Source of the DNA: Ga0077530 sp046293075
Lineage (GTDB): Bacteria; Pseudomonadota; Alphaproteobacteria; Rhizobiales; Hyphomicrobiaceae
Assembly: GCA_046293075.1 (NCBI GenBank)
Contig: JBKBPL010000005.1
Span: forward strand, 1-64,000
DNA: 64,000 nt
Direction of reading: 5' to 3'
Made by a program: the position numbers and the translations under genes. Under the pieces are notes generated by a model. The model did not search any database, was not told the origin of the DNA, and worked only from the letters and a program-made list of their open reading frames with translations. How positions within the stretch are numbered: the stretch's first letter is position 1; every line of letters starts with the position of its first letter. Shown piece after piece: positions 16,213-26,348 of the stretch.

Positions 16213-16234
16213 ACGGGAGCACAGCGGCTCCCGT
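16213..16234 (-). terminator. Hairpin downstream of the small acyl-CoA dehydrogenase
   Basis: ACGGGAGC pairs with GCTCCCGT around a 6-base loop, 30 bp after the stop of the minus-strand dehydrogenase at 16264 and 38 bp before the lipoprotein ATG. No clear U-tract follows. It may end or attenuate the pim-like unit. Confidence 0.45.
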
Positions 16235-16263
16235 CTTGCATCCCTTCGATCGGGACCGGCCCT

Positions 16264-17421
16264 TTAAGCTGCCGCCAGCAGCCCGCCGGCCCTGGAGAGC
16301 TCGCGCAGATGATGGTCGGCATTGCCGAACATCAGGTCGATCATGGTCAGGCGCTTGAAGTAATGGCCGCCCTTGTACTCCATGGTCATGCCGATGCCGC
16401 CGTGGAGCTGGATGGCCTCCTGCCCGACGTGCCGCGCCGACCTGCCAATCTGCACCTTCACTGCGTGCATGGCACGGCGCCGCTCGGCCTCGTCAGGCTC
16501 ATCGATCGTCACACAGGCGTAGTAGGCCATGCTCCGCGCCTGCTCGACCGATACGAACATGTCCACCGAGCGGTGCTGGAGCACCTGGAAGGAGCCGATC
16601 GGCACGCCGAACTGCTTGCGCGTCTTGAGGTACTCGACGGTCAGCTCGTGCAGTGCCGACATCGCGCCGACGGCCTCGGCCGCAAGGTAGGCAATGCCGT
16701 TCTGCACGGTGCGCTCGATCACCGGATAAGCCTTGCCGACTTCGCCGATGACGGCATCGGCACCGACCTTGACGCCGGAGAGCGTGATATCGGCGGCGCG
16801 CGTGCCGTCCTGGGTCGGATAGCCGCGCCGTGTCACGCCGGCGGCATCCGCATCGACAAGGAAGAGCGCGAGGCCGTCCTTGCTCGCGCGGTCCCCCGAG
16901 GCGCGGGCGGAGACGATGAGCTTGTCGGCGCTGTCCCCGCCGAGCACGACGCACTTGCCGCCCTCGAGCACATAGCCGCCTTTGCCGTCGGCTTTCGCGG
17001 TCGTCGCGACATTGGCGAGATCGAAACGCGCCTCGGGCTCCTGATGGGCAAAGGCGAGCGTCAGCGCGCCGGACGCGACCTCAGGAAGCACCGCGGCCTT
17101 CATCGCCTCGCTGGCGCCGAGGCGCAGCGCCGATCCGGCGAGGATGACGGTCGGGAAATAGGGCTCGAGCACCAGCGCCTTGCCGAACGTTTCGCCGACC
17201 AGCATCGTCTCGACGGCGCCCTGGCCCATGCCGCCGTGCTCCTCGGCAAAGGGAATGGCGAGCAGCCCCATCTCGGCGAACTCCTTCCACAGCGCCTCGC
17301 TGTAGCCCTTGGGCGACTTCATGAGCGACATGCGCGTCTTGAGCTCTGCGTAGCGGTTGGCCGTGAGCCGGTCGATATTGTCCTTGAGAAGCTGCTGCTC
17401 CTCGCTGAGATCGAAGTCCAT
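16264..17421 (-). CDS. Acyl-CoA dehydrogenase, PimD-like small subunit
   Basis: A 385-residue acyl-CoA dehydrogenase fold: N-terminal helices (MDFDLSEEQQLLKDNI), middle beta domain (about 120-220) and C-terminal helices with RKQFGVPIGSFQVLQHR and ELHGGIGMTMEY-like segments. The usual YEGT/YGGT catalytic strand near the C-terminus is absent; the protein ends DHHLRELSRAGGLLAAA. It follows a full-length partner by about 120 bp. This matches two-subunit dehydrogenases such as pimeloyl-CoA dehydrogenase PimCD, where only one site per heterodimer is complete. Likely substrates are dicarboxyl- or branched acyl-CoA. The exact substrate is inferred from context. Confidence 0.85.
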   Translation of the reverse strand: MDFDLSEEQQLLKDNIDRLTANRYAELKTRMSLMKSPKGYSEALWKEFAEMGLLAIPFAEEHGGMGQGAVETMLVGETFGKALVLEPYFPTVILAGSALRLGASEAMKAAVLPEVASGALTLAFAHQEPEARFDLANVATTAKADGKGGYVLEGGKCVVLGGDSADKLIVSARASGDRASKDGLALFLVDADAAGVTRRGYPTQDGTRAADITLSGVKVGADAVIGEVGKAYPVIERTVQNGIAYLAAEAVGAMSALHELTVEYLKTRKQFGVPIGSFQVLQHRSVDMFVSVEQARSMAYYACVTIDEPDEAERRRAMHAVKVQIGRSARHVGQEAIQLHGGIGMTMEYKGGHYFKRLTMIDLMFGNADHHLRELSRAGGLLAAA

Positions 17422-17542
17422 GGAATGCTCTTTGTTGCTTGCGCGGGCTTAGAGGCCCGCCCCATCTCGTTAGCCAAGAGAGCGCGCGTTGCGCCCCAGT
17501 TCGCTCGAGGCCGCAAGCGCTCGCCGTATCATCCGCGAGCGC

Positions 17543-18748
17543 TCAGAACCCGAGCACGGCCTTCGCCAGGATGTTGCGCTGGATCTCGTTCGAGCCGCCG
17601 TAGATCGAGACCTTGCGATAGTTGAAGTAGGTGGGCGCCGCAGGCGCGGCCCAATCGGCACCGATCGGCGGGGCATTGTGCCCGATCATGTCGTCTTCAT
17701 CGTTGGCGTAGGGGATCGCGAGCGGGCCCGCCACTTCCATAAGCAGCTCGGTCACCGTCTGCTGGATCTCGGAGCCCTTGAGCTTGAGCATGGAGGTTGC
17801 CGGATTGGGCTTGCCGCTCGTGTTGCCGCGCTCGGCAGCGAGGAAGCGCATCTGCGTCATCTCGAGCGCCTTGAGCTCGACCTCCGCCGCGGCCACCTTC
17901 TCGGCGAACTGCGGATCATCCATGAGCGAGCCGCCGTTGGCAGGCACACGCTTCGCGAGCTCCTTGATGCGCGCGACGCGCATCTTCGAGACGCCGACGC
18001 GGGCAATGCCGAAGCGCTCATTGCCGAGCAGGAACTTGGCGCAGTCCCAGCCGCGATTCTCCTCGCCGATGAGGTTCTCGACGGGCACCTTCACGTCGTC
18101 GAAGAAGACCTCGTTGACCTCGGCGCCGCCGTCGATGAGCTGAATCGGACGCCGCGTCACGCCCGGCGAGGTCATCGGGAACACGATGTAGGAAATGCCG
18201 AGCTGCTTCTTGGCGTTCGGATCCGTGCGCACTAGGCAGAAGATCCAGTCGGCGTACTGGGCGAGCGTCGTCCAGGTCTTCTGGCCATTGACGATGTAGT
18301 GGTCGCCTTTGCGGACGGCCGTCGTCTTGAGCGAGGCCAGATCCGAACCCGAGCCGGGCTCGGAGAAGCCCTGGCACCACCAGTCATCGAGCGAGGCCAT
18401 GGGGGGCAGGAACCGCTTCTTCTGCGCCTCGGTGCCGAACTGGATGATGACCGGCCCGTTCATGGAGGTGTTGAAGGCGAGTGGCGGCGGCACGCCGTTG
18501 GCCTGCATTTCCTCGAGGAAGATGTACTGCTGGACGGGCGTCCAGTCGCAGCCGCCCCACTCCTTGGGCCAGTTGTAGACGGCCCAGCCCTTCTTGTGCA
18601 GCGTCTTCTGCGAGGTGACGATGTCCTCCTTTGTGAGGTGGCGGCCCTCGATCGACTTCGCGCGAATGGCGAGCGGGATCTCGGTCTGGAAGAACGTGCG
18701 CACTTCCTGCCGGAAGGCGTTCTCCTCGGGGCTGAAGCGCAGGTCCAT
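17543..18748 (-). CDS. Acyl-CoA dehydrogenase, PimC-like large subunit
   Basis: A 401-residue acyl-CoA dehydrogenase. The N-terminal domain (MDLRFSPEENAFRQEVRTFF) is followed by the FAD-contact motif WWCQGFSEPGSGSDL and the C-terminal YGGSNEIQRNILAKAVLGF, where Gly takes the place of the usual catalytic Glu. The region KTWTTLAQYADW and the overall length match the large subunits of heteromeric dehydrogenases. It lies 44 bp downstream of the CoA ligase and upstream of the small subunit, an order that matches pimA-pimC-pimD of Rhodopseudomonas without pimB. It should transfer electrons to ETF. Together with the small subunit it probably forms an alpha2-beta2 enzyme. Confidence 0.87.
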   Translation of the reverse strand: MDLRFSPEENAFRQEVRTFFQTEIPLAIRAKSIEGRHLTKEDIVTSQKTLHKKGWAVYNWPKEWGGCDWTPVQQYIFLEEMQANGVPPPLAFNTSMNGPVIIQFGTEAQKKRFLPPMASLDDWWCQGFSEPGSGSDLASLKTTAVRKGDHYIVNGQKTWTTLAQYADWIFCLVRTDPNAKKQLGISYIVFPMTSPGVTRRPIQLIDGGAEVNEVFFDDVKVPVENLIGEENRGWDCAKFLLGNERFGIARVGVSKMRVARIKELAKRVPANGGSLMDDPQFAEKVAAAEVELKALEMTQMRFLAAERGNTSGKPNPATSMLKLKGSEIQQTVTELLMEVAGPLAIPYANDEDDMIGHNAPPIGADWAAPAAPTYFNYRKVSIYGGSNEIQRNILAKAVLGF

Positions 18749-18792
18749 GGGGCAGCTCCTCCGGTCGATTGTGATGCGGTGAGATTAGGCCT

Positions 18793-20487
18793 CTACGGGC
18801 CTCGGGTCGAGGCGGGTTGTGCTGCGACCGCGCGGCGCGCCATCTCCTCGGCAACCAGCTCCTTCTTGGAGAGCTTGCCGACGGCGGTCCGGGGCAGGCT
18901 CTCTCGAAATTCGAGCGAAGATGGCAGTTCGTGGCGGCCGATCTTGTCGGCGAGAAAAGCGCGCAGCGCCTCGAGCGTGAAGGACTCCGCACCCGCCTTG
19001 AGCTTGATGAAGGCCTTGGCCGCTTGGCCGCGATAGTCATCGGGAACGCCGATCACGATGACCTCTTCGACGGCGGGATGCTCGTAGATCGCTTCCTCGA
19101 TCATGCGCGGGTAGACGTTGAAGCCGCCCGAGATGATCATGTCCTTCTTGCGGTCCGTGAGGTAGAAGAAGCCATCGGCGTCCATGTAGCCGATATCGCC
19201 GGTCAGCAGATAGCCATCGACGAAGGCCGCAGCCGTTTCCTCCGGCCGGTTCCAGTAGCCGCGCGTGACATTCGGCCCCTTGATGCGGATCTCGCCGATC
19301 TCGCCGGGCGGCAGAACTCGGCGCGGATCGTCGAGCGCGACGACGTCCATGAGTATCCCGGGATAGGGCAGCCCGATGCTGCCGCGCAGGTCGGGGCGGT
19401 TCGAGGGAATGCCGGTGCCGGCCGGCGCGGTCTCGGTCATGCCCCAGCCGCCACCGAGCTGCAGGCCGGTGATGGTCTTGATGCGGTTCTCGATCTCAAT
19501 CGGGGCCGCCGCGCCGCCCGAATAGACGCCCTTGAGCGAGGAGAAGTCCAGCTTCTCGACGCCCGGGTGATTGGCGATGGCGATCCACATGGTCGGCACG
19601 CCCGCGAACGACGTTGCCCTCTTCTCGGTGATGTCGCGCAGCGTCTGCTCAACGTCGAAGCGCAGGCGGAGCAGGATTTCGCTGCCGTGGTCGAGCCCGC
19701 GCGTCAGGCAGGCCGTGATCGCGTACATATGGAAGAGCGGGAGAACGCAGATGACGCGCCCTTCGCCCGGCTTCACGGTGCTCTGAGGGTTCGCCCAGGC
19801 TTTGCCGATCTCGACGGCAGCCGTGAGATTCGCGTGGCTCAGGATCGCGCCCTTGGGAAGGCCCGTGGTGCCACCAGTGTACTGCAGGAGCACGATGTCG
19901 TCGGGCACGACCTGCGGCCATGCTGCCGGCAACGGCGCCGAGCCCACCTCGGCGAAGGACAGGACGCCCTCGCCGAGCGGCGGCATCGGCGCGGTGACGG
20001 GTGAGGGGCCCCATTCAGCGTCATCGGCGATGATCACCCGATCCACAAGGCCGGCGGCCTTGAGCTTCACCGCCATGCCCGCCATGGGGCCGATGTTGGT
20101 TGCAATGAGCGTGCGGGCGCCCGAGTCCTTGAGCTTGTGGGCGAGCTCCCGTTCGGCATCGAGCGGCGAGAGGTTGACGACGATGCCGCCGATCTGAGCC
20201 ACGGCGAACAGCGACACCGGCTGCGCAGGGCAGTTCGGCAGGTAGAGCGCCACGCGATCGCCCTTGACGATGCCGAGGCGCAGGAGACCGGCGGCAAAAG
20301 CCTTCACCCGGCGCCCGTACTCGGCAAAGCTGATCTTGCGCTCGCGGTATTCGAAGGCGGGCTTGCCGTCGTAGGTCGCAACGGCCCGGTCGAGCAGGGC
20401 CGGCAGCGTGCCGACCTCAATGGGCGCATCCCAGACGACGCCGGGGGGATAGCTTTTCTCCCAGGGGAGAGGACGCTGGATCGGCAT
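18793..20487 (-). CDS. Long-chain or dicarboxylic acid-CoA ligase, PimA-like
   Basis: A 564-residue AMP-forming acyl-CoA synthetase. The P-loop motif is LLQYTGGTTGLPKGAILSH, the adenylate motif GGGWGMTETAPAG, the hinge and ATP motif YLLTGDIGYMDADGFFYLTDRKKDMI, and the C-terminal lysine lies in RTAVGKLSKKEL. It forms acyl-AMP and then acyl-CoA. The ATG at 20487 is the first ATG; a TTG eight codons upstream is also open. It heads a minus-strand unit with the two acyl-CoA dehydrogenase subunits, as in pim clusters for pimelate and other long acids. Divergent from leuC. Confidence 0.9.
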   Translation of the reverse strand: MPIQRPLPWEKSYPPGVVWDAPIEVGTLPALLDRAVATYDGKPAFEYRERKISFAEYGRRVKAFAAGLLRLGIVKGDRVALYLPNCPAQPVSLFAVAQIGGIVVNLSPLDAERELAHKLKDSGARTLIATNIGPMAGMAVKLKAAGLVDRVIIADDAEWGPSPVTAPMPPLGEGVLSFAEVGSAPLPAAWPQVVPDDIVLLQYTGGTTGLPKGAILSHANLTAAVEIGKAWANPQSTVKPGEGRVICVLPLFHMYAITACLTRGLDHGSEILLRLRFDVEQTLRDITEKRATSFAGVPTMWIAIANHPGVEKLDFSSLKGVYSGGAAAPIEIENRIKTITGLQLGGGWGMTETAPAGTGIPSNRPDLRGSIGLPYPGILMDVVALDDPRRVLPPGEIGEIRIKGPNVTRGYWNRPEETAAAFVDGYLLTGDIGYMDADGFFYLTDRKKDMIISGGFNVYPRMIEEAIYEHPAVEEVIVIGVPDDYRGQAAKAFIKLKAGAESFTLEALRAFLADKIGRHELPSSLEFRESLPRTAVGKLSKKELVAEEMARRAVAAQPASTRGP

Positions 20488-20732
20488 GAGGGCCGCAGGT
20501 GCTCCGTGCAATGCGCCGCCAACCTAGGCGCCCCGAACGAGGTTGGCAACGGGCCTGGGACGGGGACGCCAATGCTGCGCTGCGGCATGGCTCAGCGCCG
20601 CAACGCGGTGATCCGGCCGAAGCCGCGCCGCGGACTTGAAGTCCTGGAGGGTTCAGGCATATGAGAAACATTCAAAGCAGCCGGCCGGCCCCGGTGGGGC
20701 TGCACCGCTGCCTGGAGAGAGAACCCGACATC

Positions 20733-22148
<1,416 letters not shown>

Positions 22149-22167
22149 ACCTGCTCTGAAGCTGTCG

Positions 22168-22208
22168 AACGGCGGATCGGGCACGGCCCCCTCCGCCGTT
22201 TGTGTTTC
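22168..22208 (+). terminator. Rho-independent terminator after leuC
   Basis: AACGGCGGA (22168-22176) pairs perfectly with TCCGCCGTT (22192-22200) around a 15-base loop, followed by TGTGTTTC. It begins 19 bp after the leuC stop, between leuC and the alcohol dehydrogenase gene. Confidence 0.7.
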
Positions 22209-22269
22209 TCGCGCGCATCCGGCACGGCTAGACTGTCCTCAAGATGAACAAGCTCGAGGGGGAAAGCCC

Positions 22270-23367
22270 ATGCGCGCCGCGATCCTGAGAAGGGGCAACA
22301 TCGTCGTCGACGAACTGCCGGACCCCAAGCCCGGCGAGGGCCAGGTGCTCGTGAAGACGCTCGCCTGCGGAATCTGCGGCTCCGATCTGCACGCTCGCCT
22401 CTACGCCGACCTCATGAACAAGTCGCTCGCGCACGTGCCCTGGCGCAAAGGCATGGATCTCTCGAAGGACATCGTCTTCGGCCACGAGTTCTGCGCAGAG
22501 GTCATCGAGAACGGCCCCGGCACCGAGGGACGTTTCAAGCCCGGCACGCGCGTCACGTCGGTGCCACGCACAATTGTCGACGGCCGCGTCGAGGGCGTCG
22601 GCTACTCCGACCGCAATGTCGGCGGCTACGCCGAGCGGATGCTGCTCGGCGAGCGCTTTCTTCTCGAAGTGCCGAACGGGCTCGCGAGCGAGCACGCCGC
22701 ACTGAGCGAGCCGCTCGCGGTCGGCGTCCATGCCGTCGCAAAGGCGCGGCTGCAGGATGGCGAGGTCCCGCTCGTGATTGGCTGCGGGCCGGTCGGCCTC
22801 GCGGTGATCGCCGCGCTGCGTCTCAAGCGCAAGACCGTCAAGCTCGGGCCGATCATCGCTTCGGACTTCTCGCCGAAGCGCCGCGAGATCGCCCGGATCA
22901 TGGGGGCGGACGTGGTGGTCGATCCGGCAAAGGACTCCCCCTACAAGACCTGGGAAGCCCACGCCAGGCTTACCCCCGAGGAGGCTGCTGCGCTGACGCC
23001 TTCACCCGTCACCGGCCCGGCAAGTCCGCGCCCGCAGGTCATCTTCGAGTGTGTAGGCGTGCCCGGCATGATCCAGAACATCTTCCAGGGCGCGGCCCAG
23101 GACGCGCGCGTCATCGTCGTTGGCGTCTGCATGGAGACGGACCGCCAGGAGCCGCTGCTCGCGATCTTCAAGGAGCTGAGCCTGCAGTATGTTCTCGCCT
23201 ACACGGTCGACGAGTTCGCGGTCGCCCTGAAGCTGCTCGCCGATGGCGACGTCGACGGCAGCGCCTTCATCTCGGCCAAGATCGGGCTCGATGGCGTAGC
23301 CGCCGCCTTCGACGAGCTGGCCAAGCCGCGGGCCCAGATCAAGGTCATGATCGAGCCGTGGCGCTGA
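22270..23367 (+). CDS. Zinc-dependent alcohol dehydrogenase (MDR superfamily)
   Basis: A 365-residue medium-chain dehydrogenase/reductase. Catalytic-zinc motifs are present: LACGICGSDLHAR near residue 36 and GHEF. The structural-zinc four-Cys loop is absent. The Rossmann domain has VIGCGPVGLAVIAAL. An insertion around LARTYADLMNKSLAHVPWRKGMD-type sequence between the two zinc motifs is longer than in typical ADHs. GGGGGAAAG lies before the ATG. It is flanked by the leuC terminator and the psiF-like gene, so it is probably monocistronic. NAD(P)-dependent oxidation of an unknown alcohol or polyol is likely. Confidence 0.87.
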   Translation: MRAAILRRGNIVVDELPDPKPGEGQVLVKTLACGICGSDLHARLYADLMNKSLAHVPWRKGMDLSKDIVFGHEFCAEVIENGPGTEGRFKPGTRVTSVPRTIVDGRVEGVGYSDRNVGGYAERMLLGERFLLEVPNGLASEHAALSEPLAVGVHAVAKARLQDGEVPLVIGCGPVGLAVIAALRLKRKTVKLGPIIASDFSPKRREIARIMGADVVVDPAKDSPYKTWEAHARLTPEEAAALTPSPVTGPASPRPQVIFECVGVPGMIQNIFQGAAQDARVIVVGVCMETDRQEPLLAIFKELSLQYVLAYTVDEFAVALKLLADGDVDGSAFISAKIGLDGVAAAFDELAKPRAQIKVMIEPWR

Positions 23368-23515
23368 ACGCGCGCTGTGCGTTAACCCTTGCCGATGACG
23401 GCGCTCAACGGTCAGCGCGCCGCTCTGTGCAAACTGTTTCGCCGAGCATTCGGCTTCATGCAGCCCGCGACTTGATCTACCTGCCTCTCCGTCGCCAAGT
23501 CCCCTGGAGGAAGCC

Positions 23516-23767
23516 ATGAAGTACGCTGGTGCGATACTTGCTCTGCTGGTCGGGCTATCGAGCGCCTACGCTCAGGGCCCCGGAGGATCGTGCAAGGCGC
23601 AGGCCGAAGCGAGGAAGCTTGCCGGCGCGGCGCTCAACTCGTTCATGACCAAATGCGAGAGGGACGCGACGGCGCGGTGCGAAACCGCGGCGAGCGAAAA
23701 GAAGCTCGCAGGGGCCGCCCGGGCGAGCTTCACGAAGAAGTGCGTCTCCGACGCCGTCGGCAAGTAG
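23516..23767 (+). CDS. PsiF-repeat small exported protein
   Basis: An 83-residue protein with a signal peptide (1-19, ILALLVGLSSAYA) and two copies of the PsiF repeat. The first is C-KAQAEARKLAGAALNSFMTKC and the second C-ETAASEKKLAGAARASFTKKC, each of form C-x(n)-KLAGAA-x2-SF-x2-KC. GGAGGAAG lies just before the ATG. In E. coli psiF is phosphate-starvation induced, and its molecular role is unknown. The mature protein is very small, cationic and Cys-paired, suited to the periplasm. No Pho box was found in front of this copy. Confidence 0.85.
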   Translation: MKYAGAILALLVGLSSAYAQGPGGSCKAQAEARKLAGAALNSFMTKCERDATARCETAASEKKLAGAARASFTKKCVSDAVGK

Positions 23768-23820
23768 TCTCCTCCGCCGGGACGCGAGAGAGGCCTCGGC
23801 CATCGGCTCTCCGCGCGCCG

Positions 23821-25212
23821 CTATTTGTCGGCGTACGGGTTGGCGCCCTTGCGCAGGTTGATGCGGATCGGCGTGCCCGGCATCCTGAAAGTCTCACGCA
23901 GGCTGTTGGTCAGATAGCGCAGATAGGACTCCGGGATGCCGCCCGGCTGCGAGCAGAAAGCGACGAATGTCGGCGGCCTTGCGGATGGCTGCGTCATGAA
24001 GCGGATGCGGATGCGCCGGCCTTTGGACTGCGGCGGCGCGTGACGAGCGACTGCGGCCTGAAGCCAGCGGTTGAGGTCCGCCGTTGTGATGCGGCGCGAC
24101 CAGACCGCATGGGCGTCAAGGATGGCCTTCATCAGCTTGTCGATGTTGCGGCCCGAGGCGGCTGAGATCGTCACCACGGCGACGCCCGCGGCGTCTGCGA
24201 ACTTCTCGGCGACTGTTTCCTTGAGATCCTTGAGCGTTGCCGCCTTGTCCTCGACGAGGTCCCACTTGTTGATGGCGATGACGAGCGCGCGCCCTTCCGC
24301 GATGATCATGTTGCCGATGGTGAGGTCCTGCTGCTCGAAGGCCCGCTCGGCATCGATGAGCAGCACCACGACCTCGGCAAAGCGGATGGCACGCACGGCG
24401 TCGCTGGCCGCAAGCTTCTCAGCAAGCTCGTCGATGCGTGCCTTGCGGCGCAGGCCGGCGGTATCAAAGAGCCGGATCGCGCGGCCCTGCCAGGTGATGT
24501 CGCTCGCAATGGCATCACGCGTGAGGCCCGGCTCCGGTCCGGTGATCATGCGCTCTTCGCCAAGGATCGCGTTCACGAGGGTCGATTTTCCCGCATTCGG
24601 ACGGCCAACGATCGCGACGCGGATCGGCCTGGCGGCGGCCTCTACCTCCGTTTCGTCCGGCGCCGGCACCTCAGGCGCCGCGCCCCGGCGGTGACGACGC
24701 TCTTTGGCGATGGCCTTCAGCCCGAGGGCTGCGAGCAGCTCGCTCTCCAGCTCCGCCAGCCCTTCGCCGTGCTCGGCCGAGATGGCGACCGGCTCGCCAA
24801 GCCCGAGCGCGTAGGCCTCATAGAAAGCCTCCGTGCCGGCGCGGCCCTCGCACTTGTTGGCGACCAGCACGACCGGCCGGCCCGAAGCGCGCACGATCCG
24901 CGCAAACGCCTTGTCGGCCGGCGTGATGCCGGCGCGCGCATCGAAGACGAAAGCAACGGCATCAGCCGCGCGAATGGCCGCCTCGGACTGCGCACGCATC
25001 CGGTCGGCTATCGAGCCTCGCTCGGCCTCCTCAAGCCCGGCGGTATCGACCACCTGAACCAGATGGCCGCCGAGGTTCGCCTCGCCCTCGCGCCGGTCGC
25101 GGGTCAGGCCCGGCATGTCCGAGACCAGCGCCGTCCGCCGCCCCGTGAGGCGGTTGAACAGCGTCGACTTGCCGACGTTCGGCCGGCCGACGATGGCGAT
25201 GGTGGGCGGCAT
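23821..25212 (-). CDS. der: Ribosome-assembly GTPase Der (EngA)
   Basis: A 463-residue protein with two tandem Ras-like G domains and a KH-like C-terminal domain. G domain 1 has GRPNVGKSTLFN (7-18), DTAGLEE and NKCEG. G domain 2 has GRPNAGKSTLVN, DTAGLRRKARI and INKWDLVE. The C-terminal domain ends with FVAFCSQPGGIPESYLRYLTN and RINLRKGANPYADK. Der acts in 50S subunit maturation. The ATG at 25212 has AAGGA nine bases upstream; the frame is open further 5' but that part has no Der homology. The two P-loops are separated by a basic Ala/Pro-rich linker. Confidence 0.96.
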   Translation of the reverse strand: MPPTIAIVGRPNVGKSTLFNRLTGRRTALVSDMPGLTRDRREGEANLGGHLVQVVDTAGLEEAERGSIADRMRAQSEAAIRAADAVAFVFDARAGITPADKAFARIVRASGRPVVLVANKCEGRAGTEAFYEAYALGLGEPVAISAEHGEGLAELESELLAALGLKAIAKERRHRRGAAPEVPAPDETEVEAAARPIRVAIVGRPNAGKSTLVNAILGEERMITGPEPGLTRDAIASDITWQGRAIRLFDTAGLRRKARIDELAEKLAASDAVRAIRFAEVVVLLIDAERAFEQQDLTIGNMIIAEGRALVIAINKWDLVEDKAATLKDLKETVAEKFADAAGVAVVTISAASGRNIDKLMKAILDAHAVWSRRITTADLNRWLQAAVARHAPPQSKGRRIRIRFMTQPSARPPTFVAFCSQPGGIPESYLRYLTNSLRETFRMPGTPIRINLRKGANPYADK

Positions 25213-25460
25213 CGTGCTGATCCTTCGGGCGGTCCTGGCGGGGTCGCGAGGGCCTGACGGGCCCGAGTTAGGGCCTCGCGGCCCTCCGCGCAAGGCGCCC
25301 CCCGGCCTTTTGCCGCAATCGGGGCATCGACAAGGGCAACCGTTTCCTGTATGAGGCGGACAATCTTTCCCCACAAAGTGGGTTGCATGAGCCGTGAGCA
25401 TCCGGGATCGGATGGCTTCTAGGTGCTCCTCTGCTGTGGCTGCCAAAACGGAAAACAACA

Positions 25461-26120
25461 ATGAACATCATCGCAGAGCTCGAGAAAGAGCAGATGCGCG
25501 CCATTTCCGCCCAGCGCGCAGTGCCGGACTTCCAGGCCGGCGACACCGTCAAGGTCATGGTCAAGGTCATCGAGGGCACGACCCAGCGCCTGCAGGCCTA
25601 TGAGGGCGTGGTCATTGCCCGCGCCGGCGAGGGCCTGAACGAGAACTTCACGGTTCGCAAGATCTCCTATGGCGAGGGCGTGGAGCGCGTGTTTCCGCTC
25701 TATTCGCCGTTCATCGCCGAGATCACCGTGCTGCGGCGCGGCCGGGTCCGGCGCGCGAAGCTCTATTACCTGCGCGCACTGCGCGGGCGCGCGGCCCGCA
25801 TCGTCGAGCGGACGGACGCACGCGCCAGGAAGCTCAACGCCGCCTGGAAAGGTTTCAAGAAGCAGAAGGGCACGCCGGACGATCTCACCAAGATCAAGGG
25901 CATCACGCCGGAGCTCGCCGCGCGCCTCGCGCAGCTCAACTGCATAAAGTTCGACCAGATCGCCGACCTGTCCGACGAGGACAGCGCCAACCTCGACGAG
26001 GCGCTGAAGCTCGAGGGCGCGATCGAGAAGCAGGATTGGGTCGGCCAAGCCCGGGCACTCATCGCCGAGGCGGCCGCGGACGCGGCCCCGCCCGAGGGCG
26101 AAGGCGAGACGAAATCCTGA
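25461..26120 (+). CDS. rplS: Ribosomal protein L19 with a C-terminal helix-hairpin-helix extension
   Basis: Residues 1-130 are a normal L19 (MNIIAELEKEQ, FQAGDTVKVMVKVIEG, RVFPLYSPFI, RRGRVRRAKLYYLR). Residues 131-219 are an extension. About 139-205 resembles the helix-hairpin-helix tail known on alphaproteobacterial L21 (DDLTKIKGITPELAARL, then DEDSANLDEALKLEGAIEKQDWV), ending in an acidic Ala-rich tail. Standard L19 is about 115-130 residues. L19 sits at the 30S-50S interface. The gene is not next to trmD, its usual partner, but follows der on the opposite strand and precedes the alpha operon. The ribosome site is weak (ACGGAA). Confidence 0.93.
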   Translation: MNIIAELEKEQMRAISAQRAVPDFQAGDTVKVMVKVIEGTTQRLQAYEGVVIARAGEGLNENFTVRKISYGEGVERVFPLYSPFIAEITVLRRGRVRRAKLYYLRALRGRAARIVERTDARARKLNAAWKGFKKQKGTPDDLTKIKGITPELAARLAQLNCIKFDQIADLSDEDSANLDEALKLEGAIEKQDWVGQARALIAEAAADAAPPEGEGETKS

Positions 26121-26164
26121 GCTGTCCTGCCATCCGGCCACTGAGCATGGTTACGATGTTGCGA

Positions 26165-26193
26165 TTGACGCAATGCGGACGTTCGGCTAGAAA
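26165..26193 (+). promoter_or_regulatory. Sigma-70-type promoter of the alpha ribosomal operon
   Basis: TTGACG (26165-26170) and TAGAAA (26188-26193) are separated by exactly 17 bp. They lie 156 bp upstream of the rpsM GTG, in the 228-bp gap after rplS. Strength and position fit the start of a housekeeping operon. Confidence 0.6.
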
Positions 26194-26348
26194 GGCCCAC
26201 TTTCGCGACGCTGATGCCGGTGCGGCCCCTGCCTTTGGAGGCGGGCCGTTTCGGCATTTCGCGGCTTCGCCACCAGCGGCCAGGGCATCCATCCGGCGGG
26301 CTAAGCGCCTGGTCGACCACCAAATTCGAGAAGTCTGAGGAGAAGCAC

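Noticed and set aside
15760..17625. Open frame of 621 codons on the plus strand across the lipoprotein and small acyl-CoA dehydrogenase.
   Set aside because: Covers two good minus-strand genes and their gap; low-complexity translation.
20661..20732. Leader peptide controlling leuC by attenuation.
   Set aside because: The frame from the ATG at 20661 has no stop before leuC and reads into it; no Leu-codon run and no terminator hairpin in the leader.
23368..23515. CTGTGCAAACTGTTTC before the psiF-like gene as a possible Pho box.
   Set aside because: The repeat period is 9 bp rather than the 11 bp of a Pho box, and the second half matches poorly.
25250..25290. GGGCCTCGCGGCCC hairpin upstream of rplS as a riboswitch or terminator.
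   Set aside because: Stem of only six GC pairs with no U-tract; such structures arise often in DNA this GC-rich.
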